Positions 28,168 through 41,366 of a stretch of 64,000 nucleotides of DNA are shown here, piece after piece (within the stretch, counting starts at the first letter, position 1; the number at the start of each line of letters is the position of its first letter). The stretch is from contig NZ_PDBS01000002.1 in NCBI RefSeq assembly GCF_002572525.1, forward strand, positions 186,001 to 250,000, in the 5' to 3' direction. A model generated the notes under the pieces. It saw only the letters and a program-made list of their open reading frames with translations. It made no database searches and was not told the DNA's origin. The position numbers were made by a program, and so were the translations under genes. The DNA comes from Natrinema sp. CBA1119. Its GTDB lineage: Archaea; Halobacteriota; Halobacteria; Halobacteriales; Natrialbaceae.

Positions 28168-28403
28168 GGTGATCGAGGTGACTCTAGCGGCTACCGGGGT
28201 GCGTATAGATAGCTTAGTCCGGATGAACCATAATGATGTTGCTGTGGCCACATCGGCTCCGGATCGATGCACATCCTGTCCCCGTTTCGGGAACGAGGAC
28301 GGTTGCAATAGGCTGCTTCCGGTGATGTATTCTCTTCGGATTCCGACTCAGTAGGAATCGGCTGACCCCACATATACTGGGACTTCATACGGTTACATGT
28401 ACT

Positions 28404-30254
28404 ATGAATGATCGCGCTGGAGAACCTCGACCAGCGATATCGCGCCGTGAGCTCTGCATCGCAGCCGGTGGCACGGGTATCTCAGCTCTCGCAGGCTGTT
28501 CGACTGAGAATACGAATCCACCCCAAGCCAAGAACGCGACGACGATAACGGACCACTCATCGCCAGACCTTGAGAAGTGGGTCGATGAGGTCCCCCGACC
28601 GGGTGTCGCGAAACCGTCCGGAACGAAGGACGGGCACCCCCGCTACGAGATAGCGATGCGCGAGATTGAGCAGAAGCTACACCGCGACCTCCCGGCGACG
28701 ACCGTCTGGGGCTACGACGGGCAGTTCCCAGGCCCAACGATCGAAGCCGAGCAGGGCGAACCGATCTACGTCCGCTGGGCGAACGACCTTCCGGACGAGC
28801 ATCTCCTGCCCGAAGACACGACGATTCATAGCGACCTCATTCCGTACGATACACCGGGCGTACGGACCGTAACGCATCTTCACGGCGGAAACGTCGAGTC
28901 CGAGAGCGACGGTCATGCACAGGCGTGGTTCACTCGAGACTTTCAACAGACGGGCCCCGAGTTCGAGAAGAAAGACTACTACTATGTAAACGACCAGCCG
29001 CCGGCGACGCTATGGTATCACGACCACTCACTCGGCATTACGCGATTAAACGTCTACGCCGGGCTCGCGGGGTTCTATCTCTTGCGGAGTGACCACGAAC
29101 GAAGCCTCGGTCTGCCCGAGGGCGAGTACGAAATCCCGCTCGTCCTTCAGGATCGGAGTTTCGAGGAGGACGGATCGCTGTTCTATCCGACGGCCATTTC
29201 GGACGAGCAAGGCGGCAACGACGAGTCGTATCCCGATCCGAGTATCGTTCCGCAGTTCTATGGGGACACGTCCGTCGTCAACGGGAAGGCTTGGCCGCGC
29301 CTCTCCGTCGAACCCAGATCGTATCGGTTCCGGCTCCTCAACGGATCGAATAGCCGATACTATACTCTCAAACTCCGCCAGTACGACGAGTCGTCGGGCG
29401 AGACTGGTGGGGATGGACCGTCGTTCGTCCAGATCGGGAACGACGGCGGCCTCCTCTCGACGCCGGTCGAGATCAGCGATCGCCTCGAGCTTGGTGCTGG
29501 CCAGCGCGCCGACGTCGTCGTCGACTTCTCCGAATACGCCGGCGAGACGCTGCTGCTCCACAACAACGCGCCCGCTCAGTATCGCGGCAGGACGGGTTTG
29601 GAGGACGACGACATCGTTTCGCTCCCCGAGATCATGCTCGTGGACGTGAACGAGGCCGGAGATTCACAGGATGCTACTGAGCTCCCCGACGAACTCACTC
29701 GTGTTCCCGACATCCCCGTCGATTCGGTTGACAACGAGCGATATCTCACGCTCAACGGCGGTACGGCCGATGACTACGGCCGGCTGCTCCACTTGCTCGG
29801 AACGGCTGAAGAACCGGACGGCCTCAAGATCGACGCCCCCGTGACCGAGGAACCTGTGCTCGGTGACACCGAAATCTGGAGTTTCGCCAACCGAAGTGGG
29901 ATGTCCCATCCGATGCACCTCCACCTCGTACACTTCCAGATGCTGGGCCGACAGCCGATCGGGGACTACGATCCAGCCGAGGATGAGATCGACCTCGACG
30001 TGCTCGAGGCGCCCGAGCCGTACGAACGAGGATGGAACGACGTGATCACCGTCGATCCCGGTGAAATAGTCCACGTGATTGTCCACTTCGGAGAGCATGA
30101 CGGGCTGTTCAACGATCAGACGGGCACGTACATGTGGCATTGTCATATGCTCGAACATGAGGACCACGACATGATGCGCCCGCTCGAGGTTCGACCCCGC
30201 ACAGACGATACTAATACTCGTACTGAGTTGGACGCAAGGCGTCGGCCCGAATAG
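28404..30254 (+). CDS. Multicopper oxidase, Tat-exported lipoprotein (CotA/laccase type)
   Basis: A 616-residue extracytoplasmic copper oxidase. The N-terminus has the twin-arginine motif SRRELCIAAG and a lipobox ending in LAGC at about residue 31. Copper-site motifs in order are THLHGG, WYHDHSLG, HPMHLHLVHF and the type 1/type 3 site MWHCHMLEHEDHDMM. Members oxidise phenolics, metal ions (Cu+, Mn2+, Fe2+) or bilirubin-like compounds; the substrate here is not predictable. Monocistronic. With the copper ATPases in the window it may belong to copper tolerance (inference). Confidence 0.93.
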   Translation: MNDRAGEPRPAISRRELCIAAGGTGISALAGCSTENTNPPQAKNATTITDHSSPDLEKWVDEVPRPGVAKPSGTKDGHPRYEIAMREIEQKLHRDLPATTVWGYDGQFPGPTIEAEQGEPIYVRWANDLPDEHLLPEDTTIHSDLIPYDTPGVRTVTHLHGGNVESESDGHAQAWFTRDFQQTGPEFEKKDYYYVNDQPPATLWYHDHSLGITRLNVYAGLAGFYLLRSDHERSLGLPEGEYEIPLVLQDRSFEEDGSLFYPTAISDEQGGNDESYPDPSIVPQFYGDTSVVNGKAWPRLSVEPRSYRFRLLNGSNSRYYTLKLRQYDESSGETGGDGPSFVQIGNDGGLLSTPVEISDRLELGAGQRADVVVDFSEYAGETLLLHNNAPAQYRGRTGLEDDDIVSLPEIMLVDVNEAGDSQDATELPDELTRVPDIPVDSVDNERYLTLNGGTADDYGRLLHLLGTAEEPDGLKIDAPVTEEPVLGDTEIWSFANRSGMSHPMHLHLVHFQMLGRQPIGDYDPAEDEIDLDVLEAPEPYERGWNDVITVDPGEIVHVIVHFGEHDGLFNDQTGTYMWHCHMLEHEDHDMMRPLEVRPRTDDTNTRTELDARRRPE

Positions 30255-30384
30255 ACGAAGGAGGCGACACAAACGTCTCTCACCGTCGCCTCCAGAATCG
30301 AACCTGCTAACAGTGACTTGAGGCCACGAAGATACCCCGTCACTAGCGGAGGAAACGGCGTAATCGAGAACACTCTCGTCCTGC

Positions 30385-32352
30385 TCACTCCCGATTCCAG
30401 ATCGTCGTAAGCTCACCGACGACTTCCGGATTTCTGAGAGTGTCACTATCCGTGGGCGGTCGGTCGTTGACAATGCGCTTGAGGAGTTTGTACATCGTCT
30501 TTCCGGAGTAGGTTTCGGGTAGTTCGGGTGTGAATACGACGCTCGCTGGTCGTGCGAACTCACCGACGTGTTCAGCGACTGCATCCGCAACCGCGTCCCG
30601 AATGGCGGTTCGATCCTGCTGTCCTTGCTCAAGTGTCGCAAAGACGCAGAGTGCGGACTCGCCGATTGTACGCTCAGCGACAGCAGCGGCTTCGGTAACG
30701 CCGTCAATGGTCGTTATTGCAGCCTCGAGTTCGGCTGTTCCGATGCGACGATTGCCGATCGTAATGACGTCGTCGTCGCGGCCGATGATCGTCACGTACC
30801 CGTTGTCGTCGACGACCGCACGGTCGCCGGTGAAGTACCGCCAGGAATCCGCCCGTGGGTCCGAAAACGCCTGCCAGTATTCTGCGAGAACCCAGTACCG
30901 GTCTCCCTCGAGCGGAACAAGCATCGACGGCCAGGGACGGTCAATCGTCAGATAGCCAGGTTTGCCCGGCGGGAGTTCGCGACCGTCTTCGTCGACGATC
31001 TGGATTTCAATTCCGGGTAACGGAGGACCGACTGAACCGGGCTTTAACTCGTCGACCTCAGGACGGACCGAGATGAGGACGCATCCAGTTTCGGTCTGCC
31101 ACCACGTGTCGACGATTGGGCACCGTTCCTGGCCGACGTGGGTGTAGTACCACTCCCAGGTGTCCGGACTGATCGGCTCACCGACGCTACCAAGCAGTCG
31201 CAACGACGAGAGGTCGTGGGACGCAGGAAACGACTCACCCCACTTCATGAATGTTCGGATTACTCCCGGCGTCGTATAGAAGACCTCCACACCGTTCCGT
31301 TCGATCACCTCCCACGGACGGTGGCGGTCCGGATAGCGGAGACTTCCCTCTGCGAGGACGACCGTCGCACCTGAAAGCAGCGGCCCGTAGACGACATAGG
31401 AGTGACCGGTAATCCATCCGGCATCGGCCGTACACCAGATCGTGGTCCCCGGTGTGAGATCGAATACGGTCTGGGCCGTCCACGCGACACCTGTGAGGTA
31501 GCCCCCGGTTGCGTGAGTCATCCGTTGCGGTTCGCCGGTCGTTCCTGATGTGTGGATGTGAAAGAGGGGGTCGGTTGCCTCCCGCGGCACTGGGGACACG
31601 TTCGCACCGACAAACGCCTCAACGAGATTGTCATAGTCGTATTGGTTCCCACCGAGGTGCATATCGTGACTCGAACCGAGTCGATTGACGACGATTGTCG
31701 GGAGCGATTCCTCGATCGATGCCAGTGCCGTATCGGCTTTCCGCTTCTGATCGATCATGGTCTCCTCGCGGAAGCTACCGTCGCATGTGACGAGCGCGCG
31801 TGAGTCAACACGTTGCATCCGTTCAGCGAGCGCGTTAGGGGCGAATCCCGCGAAAACGACGTTATGGAGCGCGCCGATACGAGCACAGGCGAGCATCGTG
31901 ATCGGTAACTCGGGAAGTTTCGGCAGGTAGATCGTGACGACATCGTCTTCTTCGACGCCGAGCTCACGGAGCGCGGCTGCGACAGCTGACACCTCGCGAT
32001 AGAGATCGTAGTACGTATAGGTCCGACGCTCGCCACGTTTCCCTTCCCACCGCAATGCGACCTGATTCTTCCGCTCCTCGAGATGGCGATCGATGCAGTT
32101 TTCTGCGGCGTTCAAGCGCCCACCAACGAACCATCGGTAGAACGGCGCATTTTCCTTATCCACGATGCGCTCGTAGGGCTCGCTCCACTCGAGCAACGAT
32201 GCGGCGGCGTCCCAGCACGCCGGCCACGCGCGATCGGGGCAGTCACCATCGGTTGGCTCTGTCGCAGTCCCGTCGCGACCGACCACTTGTGGAGTCCGGT
32301 GGCGAACCGTTCGGTTCTTGGAGGATATATATACTGGTCTCTCTTCGGTCAT
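30385..32352 (-). CDS. acs: Acetyl-CoA synthetase, AMP-forming
   Basis: A 655-residue adenylate-forming enzyme that activates acetate (possibly propionate) to the CoA ester. N-terminal ACS domain (FYRWFVGGRLNAAENCIDRH), phosphate-binding loop HTSGTTGEPQ, and VDTWWQTETG. The hinge YFTGDRAVVDDNGY and the C-terminal lysine in YSGKTMYKLLKRIV (usual acetylation/catalytic site) are also present. Normal length. The final segment differs somewhat from the usual SGKIMRR motif, so substrate preference could differ. Convergent with the multicopper oxidase gene. Confidence 0.93.
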   Translation of the reverse strand: MTEERPVYISSKNRTVRHRTPQVVGRDGTATEPTDGDCPDRAWPACWDAAASLLEWSEPYERIVDKENAPFYRWFVGGRLNAAENCIDRHLEERKNQVALRWEGKRGERRTYTYYDLYREVSAVAAALRELGVEEDDVVTIYLPKLPELPITMLACARIGALHNVVFAGFAPNALAERMQRVDSRALVTCDGSFREETMIDQKRKADTALASIEESLPTIVVNRLGSSHDMHLGGNQYDYDNLVEAFVGANVSPVPREATDPLFHIHTSGTTGEPQRMTHATGGYLTGVAWTAQTVFDLTPGTTIWCTADAGWITGHSYVVYGPLLSGATVVLAEGSLRYPDRHRPWEVIERNGVEVFYTTPGVIRTFMKWGESFPASHDLSSLRLLGSVGEPISPDTWEWYYTHVGQERCPIVDTWWQTETGCVLISVRPEVDELKPGSVGPPLPGIEIQIVDEDGRELPPGKPGYLTIDRPWPSMLVPLEGDRYWVLAEYWQAFSDPRADSWRYFTGDRAVVDDNGYVTIIGRDDDVITIGNRRIGTAELEAAITTIDGVTEAAAVAERTIGESALCVFATLEQGQQDRTAIRDAVADAVAEHVGEFARPASVVFTPELPETYSGKTMYKLLKRIVNDRPPTDSDTLRNPEVVGELTTIWNRE

Positions 32353-32439
32353 AGATTTGTCTCTTCGACGTCCACCCCCCTGTAGATTCTGTTTATTTGC
32401 CCATGGTACTATAATTTATAAATAAGGGTGGGAGATACT

Positions 32440-33816
32440 CAGTCGATCACATCGGATTAGGATGAGTGTCTGCTTGGCGAAGGTGTGAAAGCAACCCAAG
32501 CAGACAACGAGCTAAAAGAAGAGCACCTGCTTAATTTTGTCGTCAACAGTCTCGATGAGGAACTTTCGCTGGAGCTCGGGGAGAATGTAGCGGTCACGAC
32601 GGAGGAATTGTACGAGGTCCTCGCCGGCGCCAGCGCCGGCGGGACCTCAATCAATCACGTCTGCGAGAAAACAAACGACTCGCCCCACGCCAATACCGTC
32701 CGTGGATATCTTACCGATCAGTTCGATCTTGATACCGTTGAAGCGGTTGGGAACACGCTCCTTCAACGGGATGTTCTTGAGACGCTTCCAGATCGACCGG
32801 TGGAGGTCGTCGCCGACCTCCACCTCGATCCCTACTACGGTGACGAGGACGAGACGGAGTCACTGTATTTCTCGCAGGCGAAACGAGGAACCACTGCCTT
32901 TCACGCCTACGTCACGCTCTACGCACGGGTGCGTAACAAGCGATACACACTGGCGGTTCGCCAGCTGGTCGCTGGCGAAGTCACCAGCGATGCTCTTGAT
33001 GAGTTCCTCGAACTCCTCGACGGCCTTGACCTGCGCGTCAAGGCCGTCTACCTTGATCGCGGATTCTACAACAGCACCTGTCTCGAACTGCTGTACGCGC
33101 ACAACTACGCCTACATCATGCCAATCGTCAAGTGGGGTGAGACGATTCAAGACGAACTCAGCAGAGGCTGGAGTCGCGTGATCGAACACAAACTCGCTGG
33201 GCGGGTAACATTCCCTGTGTTCATCGACTGTGTCTACCAGCGAGGACGATACGACGAGCACGGGGTGGCGCGTCACGGCTACGCCGCTGACGCGCCGTTC
33301 ATTGACACACCACAGGATGCACGAGAACACTATCGCAAGCGCTTCGGCATCGAATCAAGCTACCGATTAGCCAAGCAGAGCCTTGCTCTCACCAGTTCAC
33401 GGGACGCTGGGCTTCGGTTATTGCTGTTTGTCGTGAGTCTGTTGCTGCAGAACGTCTGGCGATACCTCCACTGGATGTACGTGGCGGCGCCCCGCCGTGG
33501 GGGGCGCCGCCTCTGGGAGTGGTCGTTCACGGAGTTCTGTGAGATGGTGGTTCGTGCTGCCTGGACAACCCTCGGTGTGCGCAGAACTGTCCCAGCGAAT
33601 CAACCACCCGACGACCGGTTCTTCCGGTAGCTGTCCCTGAATTGGGGCTGCGCTCGTGAGTGGCTACACTGTCGCGTCGGCGGCGATCCGCCGCCGACAG
33701 CGACTGACTGATGTCAGATCCTGCCACCACCATCGTTCCGAAGGCTATCCAGACATTACGGACGTAGATTCAGTGCCTACTGGAGGAGATCGTGAGCCTC
33801 TCGATGTGATCGACTG
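32440..33816 (+). mobile_element. ISH3-family insertion sequence, copy B
   Basis: Bounded by inverted repeats CAGTCGATCACATCG (starting 32440) and its complement ending at 33816. Flanked by the 5-base target duplication ATACT (32435-32439 and 33817-33821). 1377 bp. Its termini differ from copy A, so it is a distinct ISH3-family member, not a recent duplicate. It sits just upstream of acs. Confidence 0.92.
32485..33630 (+). CDS. ISH3-family transposase, copy B
   Basis: A 381-residue intact DDE transposase with a GTG start (KATQADNELKEEHLLNF). Catalytic regions are VKAVYLDRGFYN and KRFGIESSYRLAKQ, and KRGTTAFHAYVTLYARVRN matches copy A. A GC-rich palindrome follows the stop as in copy A, possibly a transcript-end or structural feature of the family. 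Confidence 0.95.
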   Translation: MKATQADNELKEEHLLNFVVNSLDEELSLELGENVAVTTEELYEVLAGASAGGTSINHVCEKTNDSPHANTVRGYLTDQFDLDTVEAVGNTLLQRDVLETLPDRPVEVVADLHLDPYYGDEDETESLYFSQAKRGTTAFHAYVTLYARVRNKRYTLAVRQLVAGEVTSDALDEFLELLDGLDLRVKAVYLDRGFYNSTCLELLYAHNYAYIMPIVKWGETIQDELSRGWSRVIEHKLAGRVTFPVFIDCVYQRGRYDEHGVARHGYAADAPFIDTPQDAREHYRKRFGIESSYRLAKQSLALTSSRDAGLRLLLFVVSLLLQNVWRYLHWMYVAAPRRGGRRLWEWSFTEFCEMVVRAAWTTLGVRRTVPANQPPDDRFFR

Positions 33817-33821
33817 ATACT

Positions 33822-34120
33822 AGCATAGTGGACCCAAATTGATCTCCGAGAACCAGTTATGGACAGCGACTAAAAGTTGCCAGTACGTGTTTGCCTCAAA
33901 GGCTCAACCTCGATACAGTGCGTGACAGAAGATCACTTCGTGGTCTCAGATCACCTGCTGGAGTTCTTCGTATAGTTTCACTGCTAATGTCACTGACGCG
34001 TTTGAGTGTGCTATCAAGAAAAACACTAATCTAATTCTAAGCTGTGAATGATGGGAATGAATGGTGTATCCATCTCGAAATTCAAACTTTATGCTCCTGT
34101 ATCTTCACTACTAAATAACA
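33822..34120. other. Upstream region of tfb
   Basis: AT-rich; likely promoter of the tfb at 34121, for which CTTTATG-like bases occur about 30 upstream of the ATG. No ORF supported. Confidence 0.35.
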
Positions 34121-35077
34121 ATGGTCTGGTCCGTTCGGCTCAGGGACGACGAGCATGAAACGAGGCGAACCGAATCCAATGCAACTATCTCTACATGTTC
34201 AGAGTGTGGGTCGAGTAACGTAGTCCGACACTCTGATCAAGGTGAGCGAATCTGTGAGGAGTGCGGTCTAGTGATTGAGGAAGCAATGGTTGATTCGGGA
34301 CCAGAATGGCGTGCATTTAATCACAAAGAACGACAGGAGAAGTCGCGTGTCGGTGCCCCAACTACTCAGACAATGCACGACAAGGGGCTCACCACCCAAA
34401 TCGACTGGAAGGATAAGGATGCATACGGTCGCTCGATTTCCTCGAAGAAGCGTTCGCAGATGAACCGGTTACGGAAATGGCAGAGCCGTATCCGGACAAA
34501 AGACGCCGGTGAGCGGAATCTCCAGTTCGCGCTCAGCGAGATCGACCGGATGGCCTCGGCACTGGGTGTCCCACGATCGGTTCGTGAGGTAACAAGTGTG
34601 ATTTACCGGCGAGCGCTTCAGGAAGACCTCATCCGTGGACGATCAATTGAGGGCGTTGCCACAGCTGCACTGTATGCCGGCTGTCGGCAAGAAGGTATTC
34701 CGCGCTCATTGGAAGAAATCACAGAGGTTTCGCGTATCGAACGAATAGAGGTAAGCCGTACCTACCGATACATCTCGAACGAGCTCGGTCTTGAACTACT
34801 CCCTATCGATCCGAAGCAGTACGTGCCTCGCTTTAGCTCAAAACTGGATCTCCCACAGGAAGTCGAAGCTAAGGCCAATGAAATAATTGAAGAGACCGCT
34901 GATCCATTACTCTCTGGGAGAGGTCCATCGGGATTCGCTGCCGCCGCTATTTACGCTGCCGCCTTGCTTTGCAACGAGAAACGGACCCAGAAAGAAGTAG
35001 CAGATGTCGCCCAAGTCACCGAAGTTACAATTCGTAACCGGTATCAGGAGCAAATCGAGATGCTTGGCATACAGTAA
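34121..35077 (+). CDS. tfb: Transcription initiation factor TFB
   Basis: A complete 318-residue TFB: zinc ribbon (TCSECGSSNVV ... RICEECGLVIEE, about residues 26-52), B-reader (DSGPEWRAFNHKERQ, RVGAPTT), and two cyclin repeats (about 125-215 and 220-315). The terminal helix-turn-helix is QKEVADVAQVTEVTIRNRYQE. The second of two full TFBs in the window, clearly diverged from the one at 12671. A conserved regulator starts 61 bases downstream on the same strand but has its own promoter-like region. Confidence 0.95.
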   Translation: MVWSVRLRDDEHETRRTESNATISTCSECGSSNVVRHSDQGERICEECGLVIEEAMVDSGPEWRAFNHKERQEKSRVGAPTTQTMHDKGLTTQIDWKDKDAYGRSISSKKRSQMNRLRKWQSRIRTKDAGERNLQFALSEIDRMASALGVPRSVREVTSVIYRRALQEDLIRGRSIEGVATAALYAGCRQEGIPRSLEEITEVSRIERIEVSRTYRYISNELGLELLPIDPKQYVPRFSSKLDLPQEVEAKANEIIEETADPLLSGRGPSGFAAAAIYAAALLCNEKRTQKEVADVAQVTEVTIRNRYQEQIEMLGIQ

Positions 35078-35137
35078 TTGTACTCTCAAAGGTACTCACC
35101 CGCCGGGCTTAAGGCATACAATTACGAACAATTTACT

Positions 35138-35671
35138 ATGTCGTCCATTGAGCTCACTCCGAGCCAGAAAAAGATTCTCCGCGCACTAACGAACCTCTAC
35201 AAGGAGTCCGAGGGCGCCATCAAGGGCGAAGACATCGCCGAGCAAGTTGACCGGAACCCAGGGACAATACGCAACCAGATGCAGAGTCTCAAAGCGCTCC
35301 AACTGGTAGAGGGCGTTCCCGGCCCGAAAGGCGGCTACAAACCGACTGCTACAGCCTACCAAGCACTTGATATCCAGCAGTTGGACGACCCAGTCACTGT
35401 CGCTCTCGAGCACGAGGGGGATCTGGTCGAGGACGTCATTGTCGAGGAAATTAACCTCTCGAGCGTCCACCATCCCGAACTCTGTCGCGCGGAGATACTC
35501 CTGCAGGGAACCATCAGTGACGTCGATGAGGACGATCCAATCACCGTCGGCCCAACCCCTCTCTCGAAGCTCGTCATTGATGGACGCGTCGACGGTAAGG
35601 ACGATACGAACAACATTCTCATCCTCAGGATCGAAGACATGATTGCTCCAGCCGAAAAACCCGAGCACTGA
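35138..35671 (+). CDS. Conserved haloarchaeal HTH regulator (TFB neighbour)
   Basis: A 177-residue protein with an N-terminal winged helix (SSIELTPSQKKILRALTNLY, EDIAEQVDRNPGTIRNQMQS, then GPKGGYKPT) and a C-terminal domain containing SVHHPELCRAEI and VGPTPLSKLVIDGRVDGKDD. The family is widespread in haloarchaea, often labelled Rrf2-like or ligand-binding HTH regulator; the ligand is unknown. ATG 35138 is chosen over the longer frame from 35078 because the family N-terminus begins MSSIELTPSQ. CTTAAG about 30 bases upstream may be its TATA/BRE box. Confidence 0.85.
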   Translation: MSSIELTPSQKKILRALTNLYKESEGAIKGEDIAEQVDRNPGTIRNQMQSLKALQLVEGVPGPKGGYKPTATAYQALDIQQLDDPVTVALEHEGDLVEDVIVEEINLSSVHHPELCRAEILLQGTISDVDEDDPITVGPTPLSKLVIDGRVDGKDDTNNILILRIEDMIAPAEKPEH

Positions 35672-35945
35672 CCACACGCGTCGCCGGTGTCCCGTTCATT
35701 CCCTTCTCATTCAAATTTACCTCCTAAAATAAGATGCCACTAGATGCTATGCTTGTTTTCTTGATAGCTGTCGATTGCGAGAGTTTCCAAGTTGTGACTA
35801 GTTTGAAGGTCGGTTTCACAACATTATTCTCAATCGTGAATTCAAGCGATTTCGAACTATAGACCGTGTACGTCGGTTCATGATCGACTCGCGAATCTCG
35901 AAAATCGAGATACGGGATTCGAACGAGCGCGGTCCCAGGCATAGA

Positions 35946-38802
<2,857 letters not shown>

Positions 38803-39720
38803 TCAATCGATTCGATTCCTTTCCTTGTCAAATTCGATGCTGTAACCACCAGTACGGAGGGCGGAGACCGCTTCGTCAAGGGTGGTCGTATCACGAACGA
38901 GAGTGGCAACGTCCGAACGATCAGCCACCGGGCTCGTCTCGAAGTAGAACGTTACCGAGCTAGGGACGGTAACCTCGAGGGATAGCTCCCCGCGGCGGAT
39001 CGTTCGCTCCCCGAGTTCACCCCGCGCGGCTTCGACAGGAAGCCGACTCGCCTCCGTATCAACGATGTCGAGCACTGCTTCCAGTTCCGACCGGACCTGA
39101 CGCGTGATCCCCCATGAGCCGAGGAGCGCGTCCTCGGAGAGCGACTCGAAGGCTCGATCGAGTTCATCGAGGGTCAATTCGCCGTCGCTTCCGAATCCAA
39201 TGACACCGATGCACGTGTCGATGTCGAGTTTCTCCAAGGTAACGAGGCCGAGTCCATCGGTGACCGGACTACGTAGTCCCGGTTCGTCCCCTCGGGCGAG
39301 AATGTCACCGCCGGCGTCAACACCGACGACGAGATCGACTTCTAGCGTTTCGCAAGCATCCCGAAGTCCACTGGTCATTTCGCGGACACCCCGGCTGATG
39401 TCGATGAGCGCGACCCGTTGTTCGAAGTGGTCAGCGACGAGGGATTCGCAGAATACCAGTCCATCCTCGGTTCTCGTGTCGCCGTTTGCCATACCGACAG
39501 TCTCGCTGATCCGCTCGTAGTCGACCACTTCCGAGAGGCTGCGAGGACCGGGCCGGGAGTCGCGAGGAACCGGTTCCCAGGTCGTCCCACCCAAGATTAC
39601 GTCAACGCCTACCGATTCGAGAAAACGGGCGGTCGGGATACTACCGACTACGTCGCCACTTCCACCGATACCGAAAACGAGCGCACGATCGACGTCGAAG
39701 GAGTCTTCCAGCGTATTCAT
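38803..39720 (-). CDS. DUF1152-family protein
   Basis: A protein of about 305 residues with a nucleotide-binding-like start (RALVFGIGGSGDVVGSIPTA), then LGGTTWEPVPRDSRPGPRS, VDLVVGVDAGGDILARG and GVIGFGSDGELT, all characteristic of the DUF1152 family. Archaeal members are uncharacterised; the glycine-rich motifs suggest a small-molecule or nucleotide-binding enzyme. An in-frame ATG six codons upstream (39738) is an alternative start. Divergent from the zinc-ribbon/gdh pair. Confidence 0.85.
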   Translation of the reverse strand: MNTLEDSFDVDRALVFGIGGSGDVVGSIPTARFLESVGVDVILGGTTWEPVPRDSRPGPRSLSEVVDYERISETVGMANGDTRTEDGLVFCESLVADHFEQRVALIDISRGVREMTSGLRDACETLEVDLVVGVDAGGDILARGDEPGLRSPVTDGLGLVTLEKLDIDTCIGVIGFGSDGELTLDELDRAFESLSEDALLGSWGITRQVRSELEAVLDIVDTEASRLPVEAARGELGERTIRRGELSLEVTVPSSVTFYFETSPVADRSDVATLVRDTTTLDEAVSALRTGGYSIEFDKERNRID

Positions 39721-39918
39721 ATGAAGTGCAGTCACCATAGATGTATGAAGATTTGGTCCTCTGCGACGGTGACGTGCCCACTGGCTGTAATCTGAACCGA
39801 CCGAACAGATGATAGAGGAGATGCTGGACCGAACCAGACGGGTTGTCCGGTCTGCACGGCAACGCCCACCGAGAGCGGGTCAGGCAAGTCGGTGCGATTA
39901 TAAACGATAGAATCTAAC

Positions 39919-40059
39919 ATACGAGATGTCGAAGCTGATCCCGGCGAAGAGAAGCTGTACGAGTGCTTCAAGTGGAAAAACATCATCGCCGTGGACAGCC
40001 CTAGCTACTGTCCCGACTGTGGCGAATCGATGCGAAATCGTCGAAAGCCGCTAGAATGA
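39919..40059 (+). pseudogene. Small zinc-ribbon protein, start codon and one cysteine lost
   Basis: An open frame reading RDVEADPGEEKLYECFKWKN, then [20 protein letters not shown], with its stop overlapping the gdh start (ATGA). The expected initiator is ATA and no ATG, GTG or TTG precedes the conserved part. The second knuckle cysteine is Trp (CFKW for CFKC). Family and position match the IS-split gene in front of gdh copy 1. Probably dead; its remains keep the original overlap with gdh. Confidence 0.6.
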
Positions 40060-41363
40060 CCATGTCACCCAACTCCGAGAGAGACCGCGACAAGACAGAG
40101 GATTCGACAGTACAATCTACGGAACCGGAATCGGCGCTCGAAACGGCACGCCGGCAGCTCCACCATGCCGCAGACCACCTCAGTATTGACCAGCATGTCG
40201 TCGAACGGCTCAAACACCCGAAAAAAGTCCATGAGGTTACCGTCCCAGTCGAACGAGATGACGGCACAGTTGAGGTCTTTACGGGATACCGAGCCCAACA
40301 TGATAGCGTCAGAGGCCCATATAAGGGAGGGCTCCGATACCACCCTGAAGTGACCAGAGATGAATGCGTCGGACTCGGCATGTGGATGACCTGGAAGTGT
40401 GCGGTTATGGACCTCCCGTTCGGCGGTGCCAAAGGTGGCGTCGCCGTCAATCCGAAAGAGCTGAGTTCGGCGGAAAAAGAGCGGCTCACCCGGCGGTTTG
40501 CACAAGAGATTCGCACCGTCATCGGTCCCAACAAGGATATTCCCGCCCCAGACATGGGGACGGATCCACAGACGATGGCGTGGCTGATGGACGCGTACTC
40601 GATGCAAGAAGGCGAGACGACACCGGGCGTCGTAACCGGAAAGCCGCCGGTCGTCGGCGGCAGTAAAGGCCGTGAAGAAGCCCCCGGACGGAGCGTGGCG
40701 ATCATCACACAACTCGTCTGCGAGTACTACGACCGTCAACTCGAGGAGACGACGGTAGCAGTACAGGGATATGGAAGTGTCGGCGCAAATGCTGCCCGAC
40801 TGCTTGACGAATGGGGAGCGACGGTCGTCGGGATTAGCGACGTCAACGGAGCGATGTACGATCCAGAGGGGATCGATACGGCTTCGGTCCCCTCGCACGA
40901 CGAGGAGCCGGAAGCCGTCACCGACTACGCGGATACCCTGATCTCAAACGAAGAGCTACTCACGCTCGACGTCGACGTGCTCATTCCCGCAGCTCTGGGG
41001 AACGTTATTACGGAAGAAAACGCAGAGGCGATTGCTGCGGATCTCGTCGTCGAAGGAGCAAACGGTCCGACCACCTCGACAGCAGATTCGATGCTCGCCG
41101 AACGTGATGTTGCAGTGATCCCCGACATTCTCGCCAACGCCGGTGGAGTTACGGTGAGCTACTTCGAGTGGCTCCAAGACATTAATCGTCGAGCCTGGTC
41201 GCTCGAACGAGTGAATGATGAACTCGAAACAGAGATGCAGGCCGCCTGGCGTGACGTCCAAGCAGAGTTCGAAAGCCGTGATGTCACCTGGCGTGATGCA
41301 GCCTACATCGTCGCGCTTTCTCGAATCGCTGAGGCTCACGAGGCCCGGGGGTTGTGGCCGTAA
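40056..41363 (+). CDS. gdhB: Glutamate dehydrogenase, copy 2
   Basis: A 435-residue paralogue of the gene at 11313, with [63 protein letters not shown] and [12 protein letters not shown]. Full length and intact. The ATG overlaps the stop of the zinc-ribbon remnant, so translation may originally have been coupled; MSPNSERD two codons in is an alternative start. Differences from copy 1 are mostly third-position and N-terminal, suggesting duplication within haloarchaea rather than very recent copying. Confidence 0.95.
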   Translation: MTMSPNSERDRDKTEDSTVQSTEPESALETARRQLHHAADHLSIDQHVVERLKHPKKVHEVTVPVERDDGTVEVFTGYRAQHDSVRGPYKGGLRYHPEVTRDECVGLGMWMTWKCAVMDLPFGGAKGGVAVNPKELSSAEKERLTRRFAQEIRTVIGPNKDIPAPDMGTDPQTMAWLMDAYSMQEGETTPGVVTGKPPVVGGSKGREEAPGRSVAIITQLVCEYYDRQLEETTVAVQGYGSVGANAARLLDEWGATVVGISDVNGAMYDPEGIDTASVPSHDEEPEAVTDYADTLISNEELLTLDVDVLIPAALGNVITEENAEAIAADLVVEGANGPTTSTADSMLAERDVAVIPDILANAGGVTVSYFEWLQDINRRAWSLERVNDELETEMQAAWRDVQAEFESRDVTWRDAAYIVALSRIAEAHEARGLWP

Positions 41364-41366
41364 CAG

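Noticed and set aside
35724-35942. 72-codon ORF just after katG
   Set aside because: Same strand and close spacing, but no recognisable pattern and AT-rich; insufficient support.
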